64,000 bases of DNA from Lawsonibacter hominis. GTDB taxonomy: Bacteria > Bacillota > Clostridia > Oscillospirales > Oscillospiraceae. Position numbers and translations under genes: made by a program. Below, piece by piece: positions 50,011 through 59,015 of the stretch; the stretch's first letter is position 1, and each line of letters opens with the position of its first letter. The stretch covers positions 124,001 through 188,000 of the forward strand of contig NZ_JACOPP010000004.1 of NCBI RefSeq assembly GCF_014287895.1. The letters are read 5' to 3'. A model generated the notes under the pieces. That model was given only the letters and a program-made list of their open reading frames with translations, had not been told where the DNA came from and did not search any database.

Positions 50011-51681
50011 TCAGCGGACAGAGTGTACCCGCATGGAGTGATTTACCTTGCCAATCACCAGCATGGTACCCACGGTGGTGGCGATAGCGATCACGAGGCA
50101 TACGATCTGAGGCACATAGTCAATGATGAGACCGGTGATGACATAGTTGACGAAGGAGATACCGGCCACAGTCATAGCGTAGGGCAGCTGTGTATTCACG
50201 TGGTTGATGTGATAGCACTGTGCGCCGGAGGACGCCATAATGGTCGTATCAGAGATGGGCGAGCAGTGGTCGCCGCAGACCGCGCCGCCCAAGGTGGCGC
50301 CGATGCCGACCATCAGGATGGGCACATTGTTCAGCGCATCGACCGTCAGGTTGTCGAAGCCGCCGGGGGTGAAGATCTCCAGCACGATGGGCAGCAGGAT
50401 GCCGAAGGTACCCCAGGAGGTGCCGGTGGCAAAGCCCAGGCCGCAGGCAATCAGGAAGACGATGGCAGGCAGCATATTGTGCAGACCAGGACCAATATTC
50501 TCCACAATGCCGGCCACGAACTCAGGAGCACCCAGGCCGTAGCGGGTCACGCCGCCGATGGTCCAGGCAAAGCACAGGATCAGAATGGCCGGGACCATCT
50601 GCTTAAAGCCCTCCGGCAGGCAGTCCATCAGTTCCGTGAACTTCATGGAACGGCGGATAATAAAGTAGATGAAGTTGATAATCAGCGCGATACCGGAGCC
50701 GAAGGGCAGGCCGAAGAACGCGTCGGTGTTGGCGAACATCTCCAGCAGAGTAGTGCCGCCGTTCAGATAGCCGGCGTAAATCAGGCCGCCCACGCAGCCG
50801 ATGATCAGGATGATCACGGGGATGATCAGGTCGATCACCTTGCCGTTGGGGTTGAACTTCATCTCCTCCGCTCCGGCGAAGGGACGCTCGGCTGTGGTGT
50901 ACAGGTCGCCCTTGGCGGCGTTGTCCTCGTGGGTCTTCATGGGACCGTAGTCCACATTCAGAGCGGTCATGACAATGATGAAGACCATGGTGAGGACTGC
51001 GTAGTAGTTATAGGGAATGGCCCGCAGGAAGATCTGGAAGCCCAGCTCCTCGTTGTTGATGACGCCGGTAACGGCGGCAGCCCAGGAGGAAACGGGCATC
51101 ATGATGCAAACGGGCGCGGCTGTGGCGTCGCACATATAGGCCAGCTTGGCGCGGGAGATCTTGTGGCCGTCGGTCACGGGACGCATGACGTTGCCGGTGG
51201 TGAGGTTGTTGAAGTAGTCGTCCACGCCCAGCACGATGGCCAGGATAAACGTGGCCCACAGGGCGCCGGACTTGGTCTTGATGTGAGCGACGGCCCAGTC
51301 GCCGTAAGCCTTGGAGCCGCCGGCCCGGATCATCAGGGCCACCATGGTGCCCAGAATGACCAGGAAGATCAGGATACCGGCGTTGCCGCCGATATTGCCG
51401 CCCAGCTCCGTGATGAACAGGTTGAACGCGTTGACGGGATGGAAGTCAGCCTGAAGCAGGAAGCCCACGATGATGCCGATGAACAGGGACGAATAGACTT
51501 CCTTGGTGATCAGAGCCAGAGCGATTGCCACCACAGGCGGCAGCAGGGACCAGATGGTGCCATAGAAGCGGCTGACCGCTTCTCCGTCTCCTTCTGCAAA
51601 GGCGACGGTCATAAGTACAGATGCGAGCGCGAACAGAACGATCAGTAGCTTGCCAAATTTTCTCATGCGAGCTGAGTTCAT
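50011..51681 (-). CDS. Na+/H+ antiporter NhaC family protein
   Basis: The 556-residue membrane protein has about a dozen hydrophobic segments with the NhaC-type core VLGVDDYFNNLTTGNVMRPVTDGHKISRAKLAYMCDATAAPVCIMMPVSSWAA and a second conserved stretch VGIGATLGGAVCGDHCSPISDTTIMASSGA. Such proteins exchange sodium and protons, and some relatives carry amino acids or malate. The ATG at 51681 is the second of two overlapping ATGs after GGGAGGG; the other is out of frame. A promoter (51744-51772) lies upstream and a strong terminator downstream, so it is a single-gene unit. Confidence 0.9.
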   Translation of the reverse strand: MNSARMRKFGKLLIVLFALASVLMTVAFAEGDGEAVSRFYGTIWSLLPPVVAIALALITKEVYSSLFIGIIVGFLLQADFHPVNAFNLFITELGGNIGGNAGILIFLVILGTMVALMIRAGGSKAYGDWAVAHIKTKSGALWATFILAIVLGVDDYFNNLTTGNVMRPVTDGHKISRAKLAYMCDATAAPVCIMMPVSSWAAAVTGVINNEELGFQIFLRAIPYNYYAVLTMVFIIVMTALNVDYGPMKTHEDNAAKGDLYTTAERPFAGAEEMKFNPNGKVIDLIIPVIILIIGCVGGLIYAGYLNGGTTLLEMFANTDAFFGLPFGSGIALIINFIYFIIRRSMKFTELMDCLPEGFKQMVPAILILCFAWTIGGVTRYGLGAPEFVAGIVENIGPGLHNMLPAIVFLIACGLGFATGTSWGTFGILLPIVLEIFTPGGFDNLTVDALNNVPILMVGIGATLGGAVCGDHCSPISDTTIMASSGAQCYHINHVNTQLPYAMTVAGISFVNYVITGLIIDYVPQIVCLVIAIATTVGTMLVIGKVNHSMRVHSVR

Positions 51682-51743
51682 TCATAGCCCTCCCTTAAAA
51701 ATTGCGAATCCTAAAAGCCTCCCCAACCCAAGGATTCACGTAT

Positions 51744-51772
51744 ATGATACACCATCATTCACAATTTAGCAA
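51744..51772 (-). promoter_or_regulatory. Promoter of the NhaC-family gene
   Basis: On the minus strand TTGCTA (51772-51767), a 17-bp spacer and TATCAT (51749-51744) lie 63 bases before the start codon. Confidence 0.65.
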
Positions 51773-51820
51773 TACTTTTTCGGCAAATTTGCTATACACC
51801 GCTTACTTTAACTTGTTAAA

Positions 51821-52345
51821 TTACCGCATCTTGAGCAAAAACCCCTGATTTTCCAAGGCTTTGATTACCCTTTGGTAAGTATCGCCGTCCGGACAGCGGA
51901 TGGTGTGCAGGTGGATCCCGCCGGTCAGCCCGGACAACGGCTTTGCCTCGTGTTCCGCCACCCGGCGCAGAAATTCCGCCACGTCGTACCGGGAGCGCAG
52001 GCGCAGCACGCCGGTAAGCTGTCCGTAGACCGGGTGCTCCACGATCACGTCCACCACCTCGCCCCCGGCGTCCACGATGGCGGTAAGCTCCGCCCCCATC
52101 TGCTCCGGCGTGTGGACGCAGGCCACGCTGCCTGTGACCCCCGCCTCGCCCCGCCCGGCCAGATACCCCCGCGGCGTGGCGGAGATATCCGCTCCGCCAG
52201 CCCGCAGCAGGGCCACGTCTCCCACAATGATCTGACGGCTGACGGAAAAGCGGCGCGCCAGCGCGGCGGCGCTGACGGGTCCGTCCGCCGCCCGCAGGAT
52301 CTCGTGCACCGCCCGGCGGCGTTCTCCCGCGCTGAGTGAGGCCAT
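51821..52345 (-). CDS. NiaR-type transcriptional repressor (HTH_11 + 3H domain)
   Basis: The 174-residue protein begins at ATG 52345, 6 bases after GGAGGG. It has an HTH_11-type winged helix (ERRRAVHEILRAADGPVSAAALARRFSVSRQIIVGDVALLR) and a 3H domain (VIVEHPVYGQL, HEAKPLSGLTGGIHLHTI) with the three histidines. NiaR of Firmicutes represses niacin uptake and NAD genes in response to nicotinic acid. No niacin transporter is adjacent, and the YheO-like regulator gene diverges from it, with promoters back to back. Confidence 0.87.
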   Translation of the reverse strand: MASLSAGERRRAVHEILRAADGPVSAAALARRFSVSRQIIVGDVALLRAGGADISATPRGYLAGRGEAGVTGSVACVHTPEQMGAELTAIVDAGGEVVDVIVEHPVYGQLTGVLRLRSRYDVAEFLRRVAEHEAKPLSGLTGGIHLHTIRCPDGDTYQRVIKALENQGFLLKMR

Positions 52346-52386
52346 AAACGTCCCTCCAAACTGTACGATTTTTGGCTGCTGGGGCC

Positions 52387-52415
52387 AGTATAACATGTTT
52401 GAAGCGCCCACGCAA
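52387..52415 (-). promoter_or_regulatory. Promoter of the niaR-like gene
   Basis: On the minus strand TTGCGT (52415-52410), a 17-bp spacer and TATACT (52392-52387). Confidence 0.65.
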
Positions 52416-52421
52416 ATCGCC

Positions 52422-52450
52422 TTGCTTTTTGGGCCTTATTCGCGTAAAAT
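52422..52450 (+). promoter_or_regulatory. Promoter of the yheO-like operon
   Basis: TTGCTT (52422-52427), a 17-bp spacer and TAAAAT (52445-52450) lie 34 bases before the start. Its -35 box is only 7 bases from that of the opposing promoter. Confidence 0.65.
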
Positions 52451-52483
52451 AGAGGGTAACCTCAGTGGACGGAGGACCCTGTA

Positions 52484-53164
52484 TTGAGAAAGGACGTGGA
52501 GCGGATGGATCGGGACGAGGCCTTTGAATTTCTGGACCGCACGGCCCGGGGCATTGCAGAGATGTTCGGCTCCACCTGCGAGACGCTGGTCCACGACATG
52601 GGAGATCCGCGCCATCCCATTCTGTCCATCTACAATGGACATGTCTCCGGCCGGACGGTCGGCTCCACACTGGATATTCTGGGGACCGCACGGGAGCTGG
52701 ATCAGGACGCTCTGGTCACCGACTTTGTCAATCTGTATGCCACAACCCCGTCCGGACAGCAGATTAAGAGCAGCACCTTCCATTTGATCGGGGCGGATTA
52801 CAATCTGGCCCTGGGCATCAATTTCGATTACTCCTCCCTGGTTTACGCCAACCGCATCCTGGTGGACCTGATGAGCGCCGAGGCCGACCTGCAAAGCGCC
52901 ATGTGGCACGGCGGCGAAGGGCAGCTGGACCAGGTGTTTGAGGAGTGCCTGGCGGCGGTGGGCAAGCCGGTGAACGCCCTGAACAAACGGGACCGGATGA
53001 AGATCATCGCTCTTCTGGATCAGAAAAACGCGTTTTCCTTCCGCAAATCGGTGCCCTTTGCGGCCAAGCGGCTCCAGGTATCCCGGTACACGGTGTACAA
53101 ATACCTGGGCGAGCTTTCCGGGAGCGCCGGGGGACGGAACGAATCAAAAAAGGAGGAACCCTGA
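52484..53164 (+). CDS. YheO-like PAS/HTH transcriptional regulator
   Basis: The 226-residue protein has a YheO-type PAS domain (about 10-120: GSTCETLVHDMGDPRHPILSIYNGHVSGR) and a C-terminal HTH (KSVPFAAKRLQVSRYTVYKYLGEL). It starts at TTG 52484 behind GGAGGA; an ATG at 52505 is the alternative. Its TGA overlaps the ATG of the dipeptidase gene by one base, so the two are translationally coupled and it probably controls that gene. Confidence 0.85.
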   Translation: MRKDVERMDRDEAFEFLDRTARGIAEMFGSTCETLVHDMGDPRHPILSIYNGHVSGRTVGSTLDILGTARELDQDALVTDFVNLYATTPSGQQIKSSTFHLIGADYNLALGINFDYSSLVYANRILVDLMSAEADLQSAMWHGGEGQLDQVFEECLAAVGKPVNALNKRDRMKIIALLDQKNAFSFRKSVPFAAKRLQVSRYTVYKYLGELSGSAGGRNESKKEEP

Positions 53165-54570
53165 TGGACCGCGCGCAGATCGAAGCCTATTTTGACGACC
53201 CCAAGCGTCAGGAGCAATTGGTTCAGGCCATCTCCCGCCTGGTGCGCATCCGCAGCGTACGGGAGGACGCACAGCCGGGCATGCCCTTCGGCCCCGGCCC
53301 CGCCGCCGCGCTGGCGGAAGCGCTCGCACTCTGCGGGGAGCTGGGCCTTTCCGCCCAAAACCACGAAAATTATGTGGGCACCGCCGACCTGAACGAAAAA
53401 GAGACCCGCCTGCACATCCTGGGCCATCTGGACGTGGTGGGCGAGGGCACCGGCTGGACCGTGACGGAGCCTTATACGCCCAAGCTGGTCGACGGCATGC
53501 TCTACGGCCGGGGCGCCGACGACGACAAAGGCCCTGTGGTATGCGCCCTCATGGCCATGCAGGCCGTGCGGGAGCTGGGGGTCGAGCTGAACTACAACGT
53601 ACGCATGATCCTGGGCACGGATGAGGAGAGCGGCTCCGGGGACATCGCCTATTATTATGCCCGGGAGCCCTACGCCCCCTATACCTTCTCCCCCGATGCG
53701 GAATTCCCCGTGATCAACATTGAGAAGGGCAGCTATAAGCCCGCCTTTACCAAGACCTGGGCTCCGGAAACCGCCACCCCCAGGGTCACGGCGCTGCAGG
53801 GGGGCTTTCGCATCAACGTGCTGCCGCCCGAGGCGGAATGTGTGGTCACCGGCCTCTCCGCCGCGGCCGCCCGTCCCTATTGCGACCGCTCCGCCGCCGA
53901 GACGGGAGCGGTCTATGAGCTGAGCGAAGCGGGGGATGACCTGCGCATCCTCTGCCACGGCAAAGGCGCCCACGCCTCCCTGCCGGAGGAGGGCAACAAC
54001 GCCATCACCGCGCTGCTGCATCTGCTGTGCGCCCTGCCGCTGGCCAAGGTGGGCAGCACCGCCGCGCTCCATGCCCTGAACGCGCTCTTCCCCCACGGGG
54101 ACTGCGCGGGCCGCGCTCTGGGCATCGCCCAGTCCGACGCCGTCTCCGGCGCGCTGACGCTGGCCTTCTCCCTGCTGGAGGTCAACAAGCACGGCCTCTC
54201 CGGCCGTTTTGACAGCCGCTTCCCCCTGTGCGCCACGGAAGAGAACTGCAAGTTGGCCGCGGAGGCCGCCTTTGCCAAATTCGGCTTCACCGTGGAGGGC
54301 GGCATGGACGCCCCGCACCATACCGACGCCGATTCTCCCTTCGTGCAGACGCTGCTGCGCTGTTATGAGGCGTATACCGGGCGCACGGGCGAGTGCCTGG
54401 CCATCGGCGGCGGCACCTACGTCCATGATATCCCCGGCGGCGTGGCCTTCGGCTGCGGCATGCCCGGCTTCAACGGCAACATGCACGGTGCCGACGAGCA
54501 CACCTGCATTCAGGATCTGCTCACCGCCTGCAAGATCTTCACGCAGGTCATCATTGACGTGTGCGCCTGA
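53164..54570 (+). CDS. PepV-like M20 dipeptidase
   Basis: The 468-residue metallopeptidase starts at ATG 53164, sharing one base with the previous stop, after AGGAGG. Motifs: HILGHLDVVGEG (first metal ligands), YGRGADDDKGPVVCAL, GTDEESGSGD and a C-terminal metal histidine in MHGADEH. The domain plan is that of PepV dipeptidases, which cleave dipeptides and beta-alanyl or D-amino dipeptides with two zinc ions. The regulator partner suggests peptide-dependent control, which is inference. Confidence 0.9.
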   Translation: MDRAQIEAYFDDPKRQEQLVQAISRLVRIRSVREDAQPGMPFGPGPAAALAEALALCGELGLSAQNHENYVGTADLNEKETRLHILGHLDVVGEGTGWTVTEPYTPKLVDGMLYGRGADDDKGPVVCALMAMQAVRELGVELNYNVRMILGTDEESGSGDIAYYYAREPYAPYTFSPDAEFPVINIEKGSYKPAFTKTWAPETATPRVTALQGGFRINVLPPEAECVVTGLSAAAARPYCDRSAAETGAVYELSEAGDDLRILCHGKGAHASLPEEGNNAITALLHLLCALPLAKVGSTAALHALNALFPHGDCAGRALGIAQSDAVSGALTLAFSLLEVNKHGLSGRFDSRFPLCATEENCKLAAEAAFAKFGFTVEGGMDAPHHTDADSPFVQTLLRCYEAYTGRTGECLAIGGGTYVHDIPGGVAFGCGMPGFNGNMHGADEHTCIQDLLTACKIFTQVIIDVCA

Positions 54571-54628
54571 GCCGCCGCTCCGGGGCGGCTCAGACACAGA
54601 AAAGAGCAAAGAAAGGGAACGTGACCCC

Positions 54629-55330
54629 ATGAGGCACATCTGCACGCGCGCCTGTGCCGCGGCCCTGGCGGCCGCCCTGGCCCTGTCCCTGGCGGCCTGC
54701 GGCGGCAGCGGCGTCAACACCGAGGTCGCCACGCAATACGTCCAGGGCATCCTGGACCGCAATTATCTCGGCCAGTATGACGCGGACTTTCTGGAACTGA
54801 TCGACTGTTCGGAAAAGGAGGCCGAGGAGGACTATTTGGACGGCCTGGAGGTCGAGGCCAATTACTTTGCCGGCGTGTTCGGGATCGACTTTATGGAAGG
54901 CGACGTCCTGGACGAGGCCGTGGATCTGTACCGGCAGGTGTATGCCCGGTCCAGGTTCACGGTGGACCCCGCCGCCAAGATCGACGACGCCACTTATGGC
55001 GTGAAGGTCACGGTGGAGCCCATTGACGTATTTCATCTGGTCGCCGACGAGCTCACCTCCGACACGCCCGCCTCCTCCCTGGTGCAGGCGTTTGACGCCG
55101 CCTATTCAGATGTGGACGTAAACGCCATGACGGACGAGGAATACCAGGCCTACGACGCCGCCTGGGCCCGGATGATCATCGGCCTGACGCTGGAAAAGCT
55201 GCCGGAATCCGGCTATCTGGAAGCCGAGAGCAAGGTGGTCCAAGTAGTCCGGGACGAAGAGGATCTGTGGAGCATCCCCCAGTCCGACTATGACGATCTG
55301 GACGGGCGGATCATCGACTATAATTTCTGA
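54629..55330 (+). CDS. Hypothetical lipoprotein
   Basis: The 233-residue protein starts at ATG 54629 after GAAAGGGA. A signal peptide ends in the lipobox LAAC (Cys24) and is followed by a mixed alpha/beta domain rich in acidic residues, with TEVATQYVQGILDRNYLGQY and DIFHLV-like segments. It resembles small DUF-type lipoproteins of gut Firmicutes, but no family could be named. It lies after the dipeptidase and ahead of the shared terminator at 55402-55446. Confidence 0.8.
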   Translation: MRHICTRACAAALAAALALSLAACGGSGVNTEVATQYVQGILDRNYLGQYDADFLELIDCSEKEAEEDYLDGLEVEANYFAGVFGIDFMEGDVLDEAVDLYRQVYARSRFTVDPAAKIDDATYGVKVTVEPIDVFHLVADELTSDTPASSLVQAFDAAYSDVDVNAMTDEEYQAYDAAWARMIIGLTLEKLPESGYLEAESKVVQVVRDEEDLWSIPQSDYDDLDGRIIDYNF

Positions 55331-55369
55331 GAAGCACAAGGCTGCCTTTCCCGCTGTTTCAGCTTATCG

Positions 55370-55389
55370 AACAAGCGGCAAAGCCACTT
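55370..55389. repeat. Palindrome related to the one at 12237
   Basis: AACAAGCGGC-AAA-GCCACTT carries one mismatch in the right arm compared with the copy near 12237. It stands 30 bases before the next terminator. Confidence 0.5.
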
Positions 55390-55401
55390 TTGGACCGTCT
55401 G

Positions 55402-55446
55402 AACCAGCGTGACCCGGCCCCGAATGGGGGCCGGGTCACGCTGGTT
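55402..55446. terminator. Strong terminator between the lipoprotein gene and pyrG
   Basis: AACCAGCGTGACCCGGCCCC pairs over 20 bases with GGGGCCGGGTCACGCTGGTT and is followed on the plus strand by TTTTC. It lies 72 bases after the lipoprotein stop and just after the pyrG stop, so it serves the plus strand and probably pyrG as well. Confidence 0.8.
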
Positions 55447-55447
55447 T

Positions 55448-57058
55448 TCATAGGGACGCTTCCCTGTACCGCTTGGCTGCACGGATGAATTCCCGGAACA
55501 GGGGGTGAGCCTTATTGGGACGGGATTTGAACTCCGGGTGGAACTGCACGCCCACAAACCAGGGGTGCTCCGGCAGCTCCACCACCTCTACCAGATGCCC
55601 GTCGGGCGACAGGCCTGCCAGCGTCAAGCCTTTGCTGGTAAGCACCGTACGGTAGTCGTTGTTGAACTCATAGCGGTGCCGGTGCCGCTCGCTGATCTCC
55701 TGGGCGCCGTAGGCCGCCGGGGCCCTGACCGCCTCCGGCGTGAAGCGGCAGGGGTAGGCCCCCAGGCGCATCGTACCGCCCTTGGCGGTCACGTCCCGCT
55801 GGTCGGGCATCAGGTCGATGACCGGGTGGGGCGTGTCGGCCAGTTCACTGGAATGGGCCCCCGCCAGGCCCGCCACGTTGCGTGCAAACTCCACTACCGC
55901 CATCTGCATCCCCAGGCAGATGCCGAAATAGGGCACCTGATGCTCCCTGGCGTATCGTACGGCGGAGATCATACCCTCCACCCCCCGGTCGCCAAAGCCG
56001 CCGGGAACCAGCACCCCGTCACATCCGGCCAGCACCTGGGCGGCATTTTCGTCGGTGACGCCCCCGGAGTCCACCCAGCGGACGGACACTTTCACATCGT
56101 TTTCGATCCCTCCGTGGGTCAGTGCCTCGGCCACCGACAGATAGGCGTCGTGCAGGGCGGTATACTTGCCCACCAGGGCGATCTCCAGCTGCTGCGTGGC
56201 GTTTTTGGCCCGCTCCACCATGGTTCGCCAGCCCTCCAGATCGGGCGCGGGGCAGTTCAGCCCCAGCCGCCGGCATACCACGTCGGCCAGGCCCTCTTCC
56301 TCCAGCATGAGAGGCACCTCGTACAGGATGGGCGCGGTCAGGTTGGGGATCACGTTCTCGGGGGGGATATTACAGAAGAGGGAGATCTTCTGGATGATGT
56401 CCCGAGGCACCGGATACTCGGAGCGGGCCATGATCACATCGGGCTGGATCCCCAGGGCCAGCAGCTCCTTCGCCGAATGCTGAGTGGGCTTGCTCTTGAG
56501 CTCTCCGGAGCCGGGGATGGCCACGATGAGGGAGACGTGAACGTACATCACGTTCTGGCGCCCCACCTCGGCCGCCACCTGACGGATGGCCTCCAGAAAC
56601 GGCTGGGATTCGATATCGCCCACCGTGCCGCCGATCTCGGTGAGCACCACGTCCACCCCCTCGTTGCGTCCCACCCGGTAGATGCGTTCCTTGATCTCAT
56701 TGGTGATATGGGGGATGACCTGGATGGTGCCGCCCAGGTAGGCGCCCTCCCGCTCCCGGTTCAGTACCGACCAGTAGACCTTTCCGGAGGTCACGGAGGA
56801 ATACACCGTCAGATTCTCGTCGGTGAAGCGTTCATAGTGGCCCAGGTCCAGGTCGGTCTCCGCTCCGTCGTCGGTGACGAAAACCTCGCCGTGCTGGTAG
56901 GGGCTCATGGTGCCGGGGTCTACGTTGAGATAGGGGTCGAACTTCTGGAGGGCCACCTTCAGTCCCCTGGCCTTCAGCAGCCGCCCCAGGGACGCCGCCG
57001 TGATGCCCTTGCCCAGGCCGGAGACCACGCCCCCGGTGATAAAGATATACTTTGCCAT
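55448..57058 (-). CDS. pyrG: CTP synthase
   Basis: The 536-residue enzyme converts UTP, ATP and glutamine to CTP. It has an N-terminal synthetase domain (MAKYIFITGGVVSGLGKGITAASLG, VDPGTMSPYQHGEVFVTDDGAETDLDLGHYERF) and a C-terminal class-I glutaminase with GICLGMQ (nucleophile Cys) and VQFHPEF. The start ATG at 57058 follows GGGAGGAAACA and gives the conserved N-terminus; the upstream extension of 37 codons is not coding. It is divergent from a small XRE gene. Confidence 0.95.
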   Translation of the reverse strand: MAKYIFITGGVVSGLGKGITAASLGRLLKARGLKVALQKFDPYLNVDPGTMSPYQHGEVFVTDDGAETDLDLGHYERFTDENLTVYSSVTSGKVYWSVLNREREGAYLGGTIQVIPHITNEIKERIYRVGRNEGVDVVLTEIGGTVGDIESQPFLEAIRQVAAEVGRQNVMYVHVSLIVAIPGSGELKSKPTQHSAKELLALGIQPDVIMARSEYPVPRDIIQKISLFCNIPPENVIPNLTAPILYEVPLMLEEEGLADVVCRRLGLNCPAPDLEGWRTMVERAKNATQQLEIALVGKYTALHDAYLSVAEALTHGGIENDVKVSVRWVDSGGVTDENAAQVLAGCDGVLVPGGFGDRGVEGMISAVRYAREHQVPYFGICLGMQMAVVEFARNVAGLAGAHSSELADTPHPVIDLMPDQRDVTAKGGTMRLGAYPCRFTPEAVRAPAAYGAQEISERHRHRYEFNNDYRTVLTSKGLTLAGLSPDGHLVEVVELPEHPWFVGVQFHPEFKSRPNKAHPLFREFIRAAKRYREASL

Positions 57059-57229
57059 TGTGTTTCCTCCCATGCAGCATGGGACGCCATTGCCCCGGGA
57101 CGCCCTTGTCCCCGCCTTCTTCTCACAAAAAATCTGTTTCATTTTACTGCGCCGGGCCGGGCCCGTCAAGGGCTATCTGCAAGAAAACGCCTTCTCTCCT
57201 GCAACTTTTTTCGCAAGATTGAAACCCTG

Positions 57230-57258
57230 TTGTGATCAGGCTTTTTCTGTGCTATAAT
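57230..57258 (+). promoter_or_regulatory. Promoter of the XRE gene
   Basis: TTGTGA (57230-57235), a 17-bp spacer and TATAAT (57253-57258) lie 34 bases before the ATG. Confidence 0.75.
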
Positions 57259-57292
57259 ATTAAATTACCAACCCGATCAGGAGGTCGTCATC

Positions 57293-57748
57293 ATGGTCAC
57301 ATTGGCCCAGAGGATTGAAGCGCTGCGTACGGAACGGGGCTTGAGCCGCCCGGCCCTGGCGGCGGAGCTCGGGCTGCCGAAAGGCGCCGTTGAAAAGTTT
57401 GAGACCGGCCGCCAGACCCCGTCCCGGGAGCAGCAGGAGAAGCTCGCGGGCTACTTTGGGGTCTCGCTGTTCTATCTCCGGGGCGAGAGCAACGACCGCA
57501 CCCGGCAGGAAACCTGGATGGATGCCGCCTGGGACCAGGACGAACCGGCACGGCCTGCGCCCGCCCCCCGTCCCGCGCCGCCGCAGGCCCAGCCGTCCCA
57601 GCCCGGCGGCGGGATGCTGGACGCCCTGCTGGCCAGCAAGCAGACCCAGCAGCTGCTGCGCTCCATCGTGCTGGATACGCTTCGTTCTCCCGAGGGCCAG
57701 GCCCTGCTTGCCAACCTGATCCGCAAAGAACTGGCCGGCGGACGGTAA
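57293..57748 (+). CDS. XRE-family HTH regulator with a proline-rich tail
   Basis: This 151-residue protein has an N-terminal HTH (LAQRIEALRTERGLSRPALAAELGLPKGAVEKFETGRQTPSREQQEKLAGYF), a Pro/Ala linker (about 85-103) and a conserved-looking helical C-terminus (MLDALLASKQTQQLLRSIVLDTLRSPEGQALLANLIRKEL). The start follows AGGAGG. It is 27 bases upstream of proC and may be co-transcribed with it. Target genes are unknown. Confidence 0.85.
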   Translation: MVTLAQRIEALRTERGLSRPALAAELGLPKGAVEKFETGRQTPSREQQEKLAGYFGVSLFYLRGESNDRTRQETWMDAAWDQDEPARPAPAPRPAPPQAQPSQPGGGMLDALLASKQTQQLLRSIVLDTLRSPEGQALLANLIRKELAGGR

Positions 57749-57775
57749 GCGGCCGCGCAGAAAGAAGGACGTTTG

Positions 57776-58606
57776 ATGGAATATAAGCTTGGATTTATCG
57801 GTACGGGCAATATGGGCGGCGCGCTGGCCGTGGCCGCCGGCAAGTCCATGGACCCCCGCCGGATCGTCGTTGCCAACCGCACGCCGGAAAAGGCCCGGGC
57901 GCTGGCCGCTCAGGTGGGCTGCGCTGCGGCGGAGCACAACGAGGATGTGGCATCGCACGCCGAGTACATCGTCCTTGGCGTCAAGCCCAACGTCATGCGG
58001 GACGTGGTGCGGGGCCTCTCCCCCACGCTGGCGGCCTGCGTCCGGGCAGGCAAGCCCCGGGTGCTGGTCTCCATCGCCGCCGGGATCCCCGTGGCGGCCA
58101 TCAAGGCCTGCCTGGAGGTGGATGTGCCCGTGATCCGGGTCATGCCCAACACGCCCGTCCTGGTGGGACAGGGCATGCTCCTGCTCGCCAGCAGCGCCCA
58201 GGACCCCGGCGAGGTCAGCGAGGAACGCTTTGCCGAATTCCAGCGCATGTTCGCCGCCGCGGGCGACTTTGAGCGCATTCCCGAGAGCGCCATGGATATT
58301 ACCGGCGGCGTCAGCGGCTGCACGCCCGCTTATGTCTACCTGTTTATCGAGGCCCTGGCCGACGGCGCGGTGCAGACCGGCGTGCCCCGCGGGCTGGCCA
58401 TGCGCCTGGCCGCCAAGGCGGTGCTGGGCAGTGCGGCGATGGTGCTGGAGACCGGGAAACACCCCGGCGCGCTGAAGGATGCGGTCTGTTCCCCCGGCGG
58501 CTCCACCATTATGGGCGTAGCCGTCCTGGAGCAGCACGGCTTCCGCGGCGCCGTGGCCCGGGCGGTGGTCCAGTCCACCGAAAAAAACTGCGCGCTGGGC
58601 AAATAG
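57776..58606 (+). CDS. proC: Pyrroline-5-carboxylate reductase
   Basis: The 276-residue enzyme reduces pyrroline-5-carboxylate to proline with NAD(P)H. It has the Rossmann motif GFIGTGNMGGAL, VANRTPEKA, the stretch RVMPNTPVLVGQG and the dimerisation/substrate segment ITGGVSGCTPAYVYLFIEALADGAV then AVCSPGGSTI. ATG 57776 is preceded by GAAGGA; an in-frame TTG one codon earlier is less likely. Downstream is a long gene-free stretch with a hairpin. Confidence 0.95.
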   Translation: MEYKLGFIGTGNMGGALAVAAGKSMDPRRIVVANRTPEKARALAAQVGCAAAEHNEDVASHAEYIVLGVKPNVMRDVVRGLSPTLAACVRAGKPRVLVSIAAGIPVAAIKACLEVDVPVIRVMPNTPVLVGQGMLLLASSAQDPGEVSEERFAEFQRMFAAAGDFERIPESAMDITGGVSGCTPAYVYLFIEALADGAVQTGVPRGLAMRLAAKAVLGSAAMVLETGKHPGALKDAVCSPGGSTIMGVAVLEQHGFRGAVARAVVQSTEKNCALGK

Positions 58607-58972
58607 CGTTGAACCGGCAAGGAGCCTCCTTTGGGTCTGCCGAAACAGGCCCAAGGACCTGTTTCGGCAAACGGGTGCACGATGGGCAGGGTTCGGCTTC
58701 CTGCGAAAAGGCCGCCCGATGCGTCCTGAAATGGACCGCCTTTGATTTTGTTCCGCCGTCTGTCCGCGCCCGGGCCGCCGGAGGCAGCAGCCGGGCGCCC
58801 CTGGGGTGCAGGCGCGTCAAGGGGCGCGTGCAAGCGCGGGAAGGCCCTCCGGAGGGTTTTGGAGCGCAACCCCGCAGGGTGGCGCGGAGACGGCGGCTGC
58901 GCCGCCTTACGGACGCGGCACACCCCTTGCGGGTGAACTCTGCGAAGCGGACGATGACGATACGGTCTCAGC
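58607..58972. other. Gene-free GC-rich stretch after proC
   Basis: About 370 bases with a perfect hairpin GCCGAAACAGG/CCTGTTTCGGC near 58638-58666. Frames up to about 200 codons here cross the end of proC on the other strand and look non-coding. No gene is supported. Confidence 0.5.
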
Positions 58973-59010
58973 ACGCCAAAGGGGGCCCCAAATGGGGCCC
59001 CCTTTGGCGT
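58973..59010. terminator. Hairpin after the Cys-rich gene
   Basis: ACGCCAAAGGGGGCCCC-AAAT-GGGGCCCCCTTTGGCGT is a perfect 17-bp stem, 6 bases from the stop of the minus-strand gene. A T-tract is weak, so it may act as a Rho-independent terminator of low strength or as a boundary. Confidence 0.55.
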
Positions 59011-59015
59011 GTATT

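Noticed and set aside
50023..51648. A 541-codon plus-strand frame over the NhaC gene
   Set aside because: Histidine, aspartate and glycine rich antisense translation of a well-conserved membrane protein.
58336..58974. A 212-codon minus-strand frame after proC
   Set aside because: It crosses the 3' end of proC on the opposite strand, is Arg/Pro rich and lacks a family match or ribosome site.
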